Notes under the pieces: model-generated
Database searches by the model: none
Told to the model about the DNA's origin: nothing
Seen by the model: only the letters and a program-made list of their open reading frames with translations
Part shown: one piece after another, positions 1 through 11,300 of the stretch
Layout of the letters: every line of letters begins with the position of its first letter
Position numbering within the stretch: the stretch's first letter is position 1
DNA from: Branchiostoma floridae
Lineage: Eukaryota; Chordata; Leptocardii; Amphioxiformes; Branchiostomatidae
DNA length: 64,000 nt
Assembly: GCF_000003815.2 (NCBI RefSeq)
Contig: NC_049981.1
Span: forward strand, 18,649,041 to 18,713,040
Reading direction: 5' to 3'
Made by a program: the position numbers and the translations under genes

Positions 1-171
1 ACACAATCCAAGCACTATTCCAAACAACCTGTTTCTGTCACATTTACGGACATACTAATTATGGCCACACCAATTCATTTTGTTGGTTCTTGGATTTTAT
101 AAAGAGAAAATATAGCAAGAGCCGAAGAGGCAACAGGCAGGAACAGAAGATGGAAAACTTGAATATGACAG

Positions 172-383
172 TACAGTAAATGCATTTAAGTTCATGGGGA
201 TTTACTTTCGCGGTATCAGGAAAATGGAGTTTTCACTGTGGTTTTAAGTTTGCGGTAGCGCCACAGACTGTAGTCAAAAACTATGATGGAAAAATGTTTG
301 CGGTGGTTTTAAGTTTGCGGTGAAGCAGCCACCGCGAAAACCTCAAATATAAAACCACTGCAAACATTTCTGCATTTACAGTA
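172..383. mobile_element. Short MITE-like element with TACNGTAAATGCA ends
   Basis: The left end reads TACAGTAAATGCA and the right end is TGCATTTACAGTA, so the 13-bp ends are perfect inverted repeats. The interior is rich in GCGGT and ACCGC blocks that can fold back on each other. No coding potential is visible. A related single end (TACTGTAAATGCAG followed by GTTCGCGGTGG) is at 3,240. I infer a non-autonomous DNA transposon; the superfamily is not determined. Confidence 0.6.
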
Positions 384-1209
384 TTCACTCCATAAAACCG
401 AGTGCACCAAGGCATAAACCTGGTCCTTGGGCCTGACCCTGTTCCTTTGTTTTCATTATGTTTTTCCAATTAAGCATATTTTTCTTTATTTTTCTACAAT
501 CTGAGAACTAACAAATTTAGATGGTATGGCCCTACCACCATTTAGCAGTTTTAATTCCATATATTTCAGGACGGTACGATGAAAGACAGATTAGATAACA
601 ATTGGATTTTCCAGAAATACAGACAAAAAAAAAAAAAAAAAACTTCCAGAATTGGCCTGAGATGCAAACATTCCTGATCCCTTTGTTATAATCTGAGCTG
701 ATACTCATAACAAGAATGTTCGTTAAATCAAACCCTTCCTGTTCAAGATTAGAAGTGAAACATGAAACCAATACTTAAACCTCTACTTCAGAAGTAATTA
801 AGTTGGAATTAATACAGTATTAAGGAAAGAATGTACCTCTAAGCATCTGTACAGCAAAACATTTTGGAAGCCCATTATCAGATAATTGCACTGTGTGCTT
901 CCAAGATAAAGTAACTACTACAGTAACTACCTTGATGATTTTAACATGTAAAAATGAAGTGCATCAGTATACTCTATATTTTCACATCATAACCATACAG
1001 ATGTACACTGAACTGCACATTCTTATTTCAACTGTTCAAAGACCAATTTGAGTACAACAAGGCTGTATTAAACTTTATCACTCAAAATTTTATGTCTTCC
1101 CAACGGTCTACACATCATTAAGGCTCAGGGTTGGCAGGTTGTTACTGTCGGTCAGGTAACCGGAAACACAAGATTATTTTTCGTAGGCCTATCGACAGTT
1201 AACACTAGT
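384..1209. other. Non-coding, no gene seen
   Basis: AT-rich sequence with an 18-base A run near 625-642. The only open frames are short and show no exon structure or recognisable protein. Confidence 0.5.
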
Positions 1210-1414
1210 CCACCTTTATTCGTAAGGTAACATATATATGTTGATTTTAAAAATGTGAATAGGGATAATAGGGATATCAAGTAAATAGACGGTGGTTTCA
1301 ACTTGCAATTTTTCAGAAATACTGAAGTTTGAAACAACCGTCCGTCGACTTGATATCCCCAAATTGCCCTTATTTTTAAAACAACGGATAAAGGTTACCC
1401 CGCGGATAAAGGTG
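1210..1414. repeat. Long imperfect hairpin (fold-back MITE)
   Basis: The left arm starts CACCTTTATTCG and the right arm ends CGGATAAAGGTG. The arms stay alignable almost to the centre near 1,315; for example GGATATCAAGT on the left pairs with ACTTGATATCC on the right. The element is therefore nearly all inverted repeat with only a short loop. A single related arm is at about 36,744-36,790. I infer a fold-back miniature transposon. Confidence 0.6.
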
Positions 1415-1569
1415 AATCAGCATTTAAGTGACCACTTAGATCTAACATATCTACTTTTCTTTCCTTTCCTAAACTTTAGATCTTCAGATCAAGGTTGCTG
1501 CAATATCACTTTTATTATTATATTTTGTAGGATATCTACATATTGAAAAACTGAAAAAGGGGAATATAG

Positions 1570-2108
1570 CAGTCAAACCTGCCCGAGCGACCACCTCTTC
1601 TCAGCGACCACCTGGCCATTTCGACCGCTTTTTTTCGGTCCCGATTTTTTTTTCCATTGACGTAAGCATTAAGCGACCTTTTCTCAACGACCACCTGGCC
1701 AACGCGACCGCGACCGGCCCAAATTAGGGCCCATAACGACCGCATCATTTTCAAAATTGAGGTTTTCATCAATTTTTTATGATAACTAGCGCGATTTTGT
1801 GTCGAAATCGGCCATTTTGCGTCGTATTTTGACTGCCATTACGAAGTTATTTAGAATAATATTTTTGAATTTTTATTACAGAATAATTTTGAATTTACAA
1901 TTTATAGTGTGCGTGTTGTATTTGACATTAGATACTTCGCTTCTTTACGTGCGCGCAATGTGCTCGCTATTTGCCATTAAACAAAACGGAAATCATTTAT
2001 ACTTTACATCGGGCATGTTTTGAGTCGATACTCTTCTCAGCGACCACCTGTCCAAATCGACCGATTTTTCCCGGTCCCCCGGGTGGTCGTCTTGGGCAGG
2101 TTTGACTG
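1570..2108. mobile_element. Non-autonomous DNA transposon, CAGTCAAACC family, copy 1
   Basis: The left end is CAGTCAAACCTGCCC followed by repeats of CGACCACCT. The right end is the reverse complement, GGGCAGGTTTGACTG. The right flank begins TA; the left flank is AG, so a TA target duplication is not clean in this copy. A second copy with the same ends and much of the same interior lies at 35,522-36,363. Open frames inside show no transposase motif. Confidence 0.75.
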
Positions 2109-3237
2109 TATATATATTTAATTCAATGTTAGACATATTAAAAAAGAGTAGCCACAATTTGAAAACCATTACAAGTTCAGATGGTAAAAAAGGAGCTTGG
2201 ATTCCAAGTATTTTATTACCTTACCTACTTTATAAACCTACATGGTGGCACCCATGGTCAAAGACACTAGTAGTCTGTATGGGTCCACATGTGTTTTGAA
2301 GACCACCTTGTGAGTTAGGAAGAAACTCTATCCCTCTCAGTAATGACTGTGGTTTTGACTACAGCCAGAAAATAAACTCGACCAGACATAACGCCACCTA
2401 CAAAAGCAGACAACCAGGAATGGCTTAGTTTCAGCTCTGCAATGTCTGCAAGAAAAACTCAGAGATACAGATCAACATCCTTCCTCTTTATCAAGGAAAG
2501 AATGAGACTTGCAGCCCTTATCACTGTTCCAAGCCTGAGAAGTTTCCCTGGACCACCATGTCTGCAGACAGGGCTGACAAGCAGCACATGCTCCCACTTC
2601 AACCTGAGACACTACAGACAGGATGAACCACAGCTTTTCCAACAGGAGACTTGAAACAAAAAGGTGTTTTGCAGCCAGAAGCTATCTGAAAGTAATAGTC
2701 TGTGCCTTTGGCATGTTTATTCATGACAGCATATGCACAAATATATATATATCCATGCATCAATCTGCAGATTGCTGAACAGTTAACACTCTTGATGAAG
2801 GTCAAGCCTCAAGGTAGACGAAAATCTTGTTCAGTTACGTTTCCCAACCCATGTTCCAAATTTTCTACGAGCTGGATTTCTAAAATGTAATCAAATGATG
2901 AAGTTGAAATCTTTCAACCACAATAGATTAATTCTGAGCAGGACAATTCTGTTGAAACATGAAAGATGATGATAGAAAATGGTAGAATTCTTCTGTAATT
3001 GCTAGTAGAATACATTACTGACAGTAAAGGCTTGGTACTTGGAAATAAATAATGTCACTGAGTTACTGAAAATTTACTAAAATGCTGCTATTGCTTATCA
3101 GTCATCATTCTTCCAAGGGGACATATAAGTATTATTATTATTAAGTAACATTTTTAGTTGATATGTATCCATGTCGTAATCATTGTAAGGAAGGAGCAAA
3201 GGAGGCAAGCTACAGATGAGAACATAACATCGTAGCA
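2109..3237. other. Non-coding, no gene seen
   Basis: No splice-bounded exon, RNA gene or strong repeat was recognised. Short open frames here have no family resemblance. Confidence 0.45.
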
Positions 3238-3310
3238 AATACTGTAAATGCAGAAATGTTCGCGGTGGATTAATGTTCGCGGTTTTCGCGGCGGTCGCTT
3301 CACGCGGCAT
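3238..3310. repeat. Solo end of the TACTGTAAATGCAG element family
   Basis: This begins ATACTGTAAATGCAG, followed by GTTCGCGGTGG and a GCGG-rich stretch, matching the terminal and inner sequence of the element at 172-383. No partner end was found nearby, so this is probably a truncated copy. Confidence 0.5.
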
Positions 3311-5071
3311 AACCCATAAGTATTGACGACAGCATGGCGTCACTTCAGGAATACCACAATACTATATTTGCAACTGACGAAGGCATTATACATAAGGAAA
3401 GGAAACATCACACTGAGAGGAAGCACAATTAGAACCATATATTACGCTCTTGACATTCGTTGTGACATTACCTATTTTGGAGTAAAAACAAAATGAAATA
3501 CAGTTCAAAATGTTTAAAATATATGTATGTTTGTATGTGCAAACAAATCAGTAAATGATCAATGATGTTGACAAGTCTGGTATTAGATGGGGGACAATTG
3601 TAACATAATATTAAAGCACCACTCAGACTCCCCAGGGTTGGTGAGTCTTGAGAGAATCTCAGTTGGGCATGGACTGTGTTTCTGTGTAACGTTCTGCTAC
3701 CTACACTAACAAGGACTTTAAAAAATGAGCTGGATTATTAAGGCATGTTAAACAAAGCCCAAATAAATCATGTCCACCAAACATGCGTGTATACTAAGAC
3801 TATCTGACTATACTAAAAGTCTAAATGCATATAATATGATGGAATCAACTACCAGAATTTTGTATTACAATGTATTTCCACTTTACTCTGCATAAAACTT
3901 TTGCCCTCAGTGACCACACCCATGACATCCACTACCAAACCCAAGCACTTCCCTTTGAGTTTGACACTTGACATGTGAAAGACAAAGCACTGGTGGCATC
4001 TGCCAGTTGTGTAATAATTGAACAGACAAGCCTCTGCCTACTTGATGATAAAATCCCGGCCCCAACAAGATATCCAGACAGATCTAGGCACAAATGGATC
4101 CCAGAAGTCGGACAGGCAGTCCTGTCTGAATTTGTCTCTGTGACCTTTTGCCTTTGTTCACGACCTTCGAGCTGCAGGACCAAAGAGCAGAGTGGGCTCA
4201 TGCAGAGATGTAAGAAGTACTTTGCTCACGAAATCTGGTCCAGAAAGGAGGACAAATGCTTTCCAGCCTGCAAGTAGGAACTGCTAGTCACTTAAGACCC
4301 ACCACATGGATGAAAGTAATAATTGTCAGTATGGGGCAACCAGAAATGCTTTGTTCCAACTTTACATAAACAAACAATCATTAAGGCTGTCAGCAGCCAG
4401 TAGTCACTTGTCATTCTACTATTATATGCTAATGAAGCTTTTTCAAAAGTTGCGTATTTGCATCACTGTTGCTAGGGTTATAAAGGTTTCAACTTTGTTT
4501 GAAGTTCAGTACAATAAGTTTGATGATAATGTATGCATATGCAGACTGCATGTTTTCAAATTTCTCTTTTGTCTGAGCCGAGATGTCTTGAATAACACAA
4601 TATAATAAGTACGAGTTGTGTGCATTTGCTTTCTGTGATAATTGTAATTTTTGTTGTGAATATCCTCAGGAGTAAACAATTACATCAAATGAGATAACTT
4701 CCTTTTTCACTTCACATGAGAACACTCCGCTTTGTCTGGAATTGATAGATTTCCAAGGACTATCATCAGTACTGAAAGATAACAAAAAATTATCTCCAAG
4801 CAGATGTAGGGTTTTATTTGTTTTACATCTGTTCATCTAAATAAAGCACAAACCTCATTGCTGGACTACTGACAGTATTCTATTGCCAAAATTTTCAGAT
4901 GATCATCAGGACATTCTTGATTCCCTCCCACATATTTCAAATCTGTACCATTTCAAAATCAACCATTGACCTTCCAGTAGCATTTGCGTTCTTGCACACA
5001 TTTTCTTAAAATGTGAAGCTCCATAATATCTATCAACTTTGCCATGAAATCAATGTTTTTAGTAGCATTTG
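3311..5071. other. Non-coding, no gene seen
   Basis: Two open frames of about 100 codons at 3,975-4,277 and 4,306-4,605 (+) have no recognisable domain. They lack convincing splice or initiation context and are not called genes. Confidence 0.4.
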
Positions 5072-5200
5072 TATGTGGTTTTACAGCATAACTCAAGATG
5101 TTTGGGATGAATTGTCATGAAATTTGGTATGTGACTGGGTCTTGTCCCAATGCGAACTGAATTAGATTTTGCTATCCTTAGTATTACAGCAGAGTATCTG
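5072..5200 (+). repeat. Dispersed repeat, copy 1 (TATGTGGTT...AACTCAAG family)
   Basis: The stretch with TATGTGGTT, CATAACTCAAG and GTCATGAAATTTG in this order recurs at 56,863-57,015 and 62,418-62,575, with the same spacing and similar downstream text. It is therefore an interspersed repeat. No terminal structure is obvious. Confidence 0.6.
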
Positions 5201-5694
5201 CTTGTATTCCTTGTATCTGGGTTAGCATCAGCAAGGGCTCTGGTGCTCAATAATTTCTATTAGATTAAATTCTGACAAGTTGTTTATTTCTTTAAATGAC
5301 ATCATCTTCCTCTGGAGCTCACTGCTCTTTCCCATGAGGCCACATTGACAGGATGTTGTGTCTGACATCACTTCCTATAAAGTATCCAGCTGGAGAATAT
5401 TAGTGGTGGGTACTTCATCCTTTTCTAAGAATAAAACTTCTACAAATGTATCAGCATGTATGTCCCACAGACAAAAAGCCACTATGCACAAAAAAGGGCT
5501 AAATGCTAAAATGTAAGAAATTTTATCATCCCTCATGATCAAAGCAGCTGAGGAAAATTGATAGTCATCAATGTCATGTGCTCCAAGCAGATCTACCAGT
5601 GGCAAGACAGTACCCATGGGCCCAAATATGTAACAATCCAGGCAAGCTACAAGTGGTAAGAGAAACAGTCTAACCAGATCTGGAAGTGACAAGA

Positions 5695-5758
5695 CAGTAT
5701 CCATGGGCCAAAACAGCTCCAATGACTGGTTAGATACTGTTTTGGCCCATGGATACTG
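5695..5758. repeat. Perfect 22-bp inverted repeat with 20-base loop
   Basis: The left arm 5,695-5,716 begins CAGTATCCATGGGCC. The right arm 5,737-5,758 is its exact reverse complement, ending GGCCCATGGATACTG. The 20-base loop is itself partly complementary to sequence just upstream (TAACCAG against CTGGTTA). A diverged direct relative of the left arm occurs about 90 bases earlier. Confidence 0.8.
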
Positions 5759-5759
5759 T

Positions 5760-8336
5760 AAAACACAAGAGGTGACAAACCAATGTCCCTAACTGCCAGG
5801 CCCAAAGGACGGACCCATTGGTGGCAGTTGGACCCTACTGTTAGAGCTGTCTTGTCACTCTTGCATGTATGACCCAAATATTCAGAAATGATGGCACAAA
5901 TTTACAAATAGTGGTAAGTCAACATAATGTCTGGCTTTAATCTTAGTGACAAGTAAGTCCAGTGACTGGAAAATACATCACAGGATTGTACTAATACACT
6001 AATCATGGGTCATGATGGTCAGCCTCTGACATAACAGGCTTAGGGATTACTCTAGAGGCATCAGTTCTGACCCAGCAATTTTCCACTCAATGAGCAGCTT
6101 CAAAGAAATCAGGCAAGCTTCCTTCACAACCAGACTGAAAACATGTAAAGAAATCCTGCCTGGGGGAAAGGGAAAGGCACACTTATCTCACACAGGCTTT
6201 CAAGATGGGAACAGCTTAGAAAAGTGCAAAAACATCTCCACTTTCCTTTTCATAATGTGTGATTATCTGCAGCAAAGATACCACACTACTCAAGAGTAGA
6301 GACAGTAGCTAATAAAAAAAGCACCATGAAATTTTAAGAGCAAACACTGCTGACTGAAACCATTGGCTGGGAATAATGGTAGCACACAGAGAGCCTTTCT
6401 GTCTAGGCAAACAGCTGGCTTACTTTAGATACTGTAGGGTCCCTCATTCCTCTATTCCCTGACCCTCTGACATTATCCTTTCTACTTCAATGTGCATATT
6501 TGCTGCCCTTTTCTTGGTCTAAATAGAAACAGGCACAAGACCACCACTTCACATTCTGCAATTCAAGACTTGGAATGGATGGTAAATACAACATTACCAC
6601 CATAGGCCGATAGGGACTCTCCAGTATTTTATTCTAAAACCAGCCGGCAAGGATGCCTTTCATTGAAAATGCTAATCTGAATCAAAATTCATTCATAAGA
6701 ATTGCTGTTTATTGCACATAAGAATAAGGACACATGACACATATAATCCACTTGCTTTACATGTCTAATAGTCTGCGACCCTAACCATGCTCTTCTAAAG
6801 TAAATGCAACAAAGGCTGGCCTTTCCAGCACAACAGGAGGTTCAACAAACAGCTGGATAGGAGACATTGAGGTTGACAGATAGGCAACATCTGAACAAGG
6901 CCTTGGGGTGACAGGAGTAACCTCTAAACATGGCAGTCAGTTACAATTGCATATTGTTACATATACAGGCAGCCAAAAGAGCCATGGTAAGTTTATTTGT
7001 CAAACCACAGCCATTCATCAATCAAAAAGTCACCCACCAAAATATGAAGCTGAAAGAAATAATCCAAGTCTGAGAAGTTAGTATTAGCCTATTTGCCGTC
7101 TGATATACTGCTGGGGCTCTTCAACCAGGTTTATCTCCAGGACCCATCCCTACATCCCAGGACAGAAATTTCCTTGTTGGGCAAAAATTTCACCTCATCC
7201 ATCTAAAAAATCTGAACCTCTTATTTGAAACAAAACTGAACAAAGATCTAACCAAGAAAAAACAGTAGCAGACTGCTCCCGGAACAATGAGTAGGACATC
7301 TGAACAAGGCCTTTCCTCACTTCCCTAAAAAAATTGAGCAAGGGAGGCCCATTACTTCTTAATTTGGACTGCACCCAGGCTATTTTCCAACTGAAAAAGT
7401 CAAGAGATTGAAGAGGAAATCAAAGAGATAAGACAAAGGCTCTTATTCCTGTTTGTAAACAACACTTCAGCAAGCCAGGGGGACTGGACAACATATGGTG
7501 TGATTAATAATGACAATTGCCCTCTGTACAGACTTAAATATTTTCATAGACTACAAGCTACACAAAACAATGGACATATTCCCATATATCTAATCACATC
7601 ATATTGTAATAGCATTTTTCACTGAATATATGATTTATTATCTATATAAAAACTGCTTAGTGAAAGGCAAAATTGCACAGAGTGACTGTGACTGTTGGCT
7701 TGTTTAAAATTAAAGCCCTTCTCCTAGATCCTCCCTTGGTTTTACTAACTAGTGCTGAGCTGTTGTACAACCTTCAAGCAGTCAGGTCAGGATGCAGGGG
7801 ATTTCTCAAGGTCACAACAATGTTAGATCACCAAGGATAACATTCCCAGGGCCTTATTGTAAACATGTAACCAAACCATCAGAAAAATTATCCACAGTAG
7901 CCATGTTTGCAATAGTTTTTGACAAGACGATGTCAATCTTTTCTTAGTCATCCCAAAGAGATTCTAACACTAATCTATCTTCACAGTCATGGTTTTGACC
8001 CTGTTATGTCTCCACTGATGAAATTATGATCAGATAGATCCAGGGTTGTGTAAACAAATAGCTGAGACCCTGGACTTCATACCCTTGTGATAAACCCTCC
8101 CAATGTTTGTGTTGCCTGTTAATCTGTCAACAGATGGGTTTTCCCACCCATCACAATGACATCCTTCCCTTACTCAACAGAAACATTTCTTTCTGTTTCT
8201 ACAGACAAAATTTCTTTTTGTCATAGGACTTTCAAGCATTGTAAGGTTTGCGATCGGGAAATAAATGCATTATATAGTTAGTTGTATGATGTTGTTTTGC
8301 TCCAACATTGCTGTTTTGCTCCAGCATACAAAATTA
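5760..8336. other. Non-coding, no gene seen
   Basis: Unique-looking AT-rich sequence without long open frames on either strand. No RNA gene or terminal-repeat element was recognised. Confidence 0.45.
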
Positions 8337-8381
8337 GTGTTAGCAAGGAGGTTATGTGATATAACCTCCTTGGTGTTAGCA
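8337..8381. repeat. Miniature palindrome CAAGGAGGTTAT/ATAACCTCCTTG flanked by a direct repeat
   Basis: Twelve-base arms at 8,344-8,355 and 8,361-8,372 are perfect inverted repeats around a 5-base spacer. GTGTTAGC is present on both sides (8,337-8,344 and 8,373-8,380), as expected for a target duplication, although the left copy shares one base with the arm. A similar palindrome is at 43,494-43,519 and a single arm is near 8,537. Confidence 0.65.
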
Positions 8382-11300
8382 ATCATTGAATGTCATCACT
8401 TTTAATGGCAATCCTACATAACTCAATACTGTAATAACCTACACAGTTTCTTGTACTATACATTCAGCAATAGTAGCCTACATAAGCTTTACAAATTTGC
8501 ATAATTGTCTGGGTCTCTATAGAGGCATTGTATAACCAAGGAGGTTTTATCGGACACTAGGGTCTGTTTCAAATAAATCTACTGATAGAGAATGACATTA
8601 ATTGTACAGAAAATCCACAAAGTGAAAATCAAATGTGATAAGATGACCAACAAAAACAGAAACTCTATCTTTTCTTCTATGAAATCCTTTTCGTCCCAGA
8701 GCCCTGGTCTTTTGTTGATGTTGATTATGGATGACAGTCATGATACACCCCATGCATGGAGCAGTGATGACAACAAAACTGATGCATTGCAATTTTTTTC
8801 CAGAGACAGTCTTTGTGACTTTCTGCATGTACTAGTGCATTCTTGGTCAGTTTCTATTATACAAGACAACATAGAGTCTTTCAGGTAATTTGGAAGATTT
8901 TGCACCATATTTTCCATACACAAAAAAAGACAAGAAACCAGACCCTGATGACTTGGCATCAGATGATGACTATGTTTTCTTTTCTACAAAAAAAAGCCAG
9001 ACGTGAAATTAAAACATTGGCGTGAATATGTAACAGAGTGGCGCGATCGTGCGCCCAGAGTACTGGCTCTGAACATAACGGTATCTGTTTCACTGCTTTC
9101 TGACCTTCTGTAGTAGTTTTATGTGTTTGACGTAGTACGAGTGTAAACGAATCCCTCGCACACGAGCTTCTTTTTCACACTTTCTCGCGACACAAGCAAT
9201 GTAATACAGGTATCAGGTTCAAGGAAAAACGAGTAAAATATTCGAAATAGACTCGCGAGAGTGAAAGTGATTGAGCAACAAGTGAAATTGATGGCGAGCG
9301 TAAAGAGTGTTGAACCGCGCCCAACTTGGTGCGAAATCCCGCCCATACAAACTTTCACATCCCCCCGAGAACAATGCCATTTTTTAACCATAATATCATA
9401 ATACAGGGATAGGGAAGGAAGCTGGTCTCCTTGACGGGAGTTACATTGCAGGAAAAAATCAAGGCCTCCTGTGAGGATAGAAACCCAACACTTGTCCCTG
9501 TGCTACTCTCAACCGGTCATCAGATTCACCCGGCCGGACTGAGCCGTAACGGGAAGACAACAACAAACATGAACGAACATCCCTAAGTAAATATCTCTCT
9601 TCTACACCACTGGATGCGACATTGTCACGACTTGTTCACGATTCTACAAGCACAGCTGCCCTATTTTCTCGCCCCGCTATCTGCACTGTAGTTCCCACAC
9701 TATGGAAAGACAAGGACTGACCTGCAATGGGAGACGACCTCTTGAGAACACACCATCGCTGTTTCCACTGTGGGCGAGAAAACACAGAAATTAGTTCAGT
9801 CCAAGGTGGGCAAACGTCTCAACAATCGACGCGTGAAATCTGGCGGTTCACACTACCTTTCTTCCATCTCTGTGCTTGAGCAAACCTTCGAGTATTGCAA
9901 TGTCTGCCATGTTGAAACGGCATCCTGAAGTCGTGTTCCACTGGGTACGCATGCGTTGGCTCGTCAGCCCAAAAATAAAGTGCTCGCCAGCCAGCCCAAG
10001 CTTCTAAATTTGTATCAGGCGGGGCAGTAATTGAAAACAGGCCCCCTTTCCGGTACAAAATCTCCAACTGATAGGCAATTCTTTGCCAGGAGTCTTAGAA
10101 GGACTCGGAACGATTTGGTTGTCGTGATATTCGACTTTTGTAGGTTTGACAAGTTTGCAGGAATGTTAGGGGATAAGAGATGGTCTGAAGGCAAAAAGTT
10201 GCGTGTACCCCGGTAGGGGGCCTCATGACTCACGGGTCTGTCATGTTTCTCCGAATTAGCGGGTTTGTGACAGGTCACCACATCCTTCCCATCCTCACGG
10301 CCCACACCTAAAGCCGCAAACGGTCAAGGACATTGAGCTTGTTGTTTTTCCTTCTCTAAATCTTTCTTTCCTTCCAGAAAGTTTGAGTCGCGTTTTTCAA
10401 TACCTTTGTATTTTGATATATCGACTGTGTCCACTTTGTCTTCTGCGATTGGTAACGTGTAACATCTTTATTCATTTTACAGCGAGACAAATTAAGCGCA
10501 GTGTGCAAAGTTTATTTCATTTTGAAGAAACCATCGTAATAATCTGAACTGCCAAGGTTAGACAACAGTTAATTTCCATTCCCTTTGGATCTGTGTTTTT
10601 TTTTTTTCCTAGAGTGGATAACCGTTACTAGTAGCTATTTTGCTACCCCTGACCTACCTATAAATGCAATTCGCTACAAATACAAACACAGCTCATTGCC
10701 TGTTTGGTTTTGTTTTTCAGATTTCAAATTACGAAAATGGCTTTTAGTCGTATTTTTATAGTGTACTTGAAAAATCAAGTCTTTTGATATTACAACAGTC
10801 AGCGGGGACGTGGATATTTTCCAGCATGTAGATATTGTCATTTCAAGTAAGAAAAATACGACTGTACCTTAATAATAAACGTTGTTTCACGGATAAACGC
10901 TGTACGTGGGAGCCATGGTTTACAAAAATAATGTGAAACTCAGATGGCGGTCCAGACGTGTTCCCTGTGTGCAGTGCGCAGCTGAGTCGGACACACCTGG
11001 GGACTGTCATGACACGGGGTCCCCTGGGGTTGGGTGGATTTGAAGAGGACAAAGTGCCCTGCTTCTGATATATTTCGTAACATATTTCATCTCTAACTAC
11101 TCTACTGAAAAAAAAAAACTATTAAAGAAGACACTAGAACTCATCACAGTTTCCAAATGTTTGCTGTAAAATCAGCTACAATGAAGGAAACTGAGAAACA
11201 TTGGGTCAATCGTGTTCCACTGCTTCAATAAATGCTTTTATCAGCGTAGCCACTCCTTCCACTTGTCACAATTGTGTGTACTTTTTCTATATACTCATAC

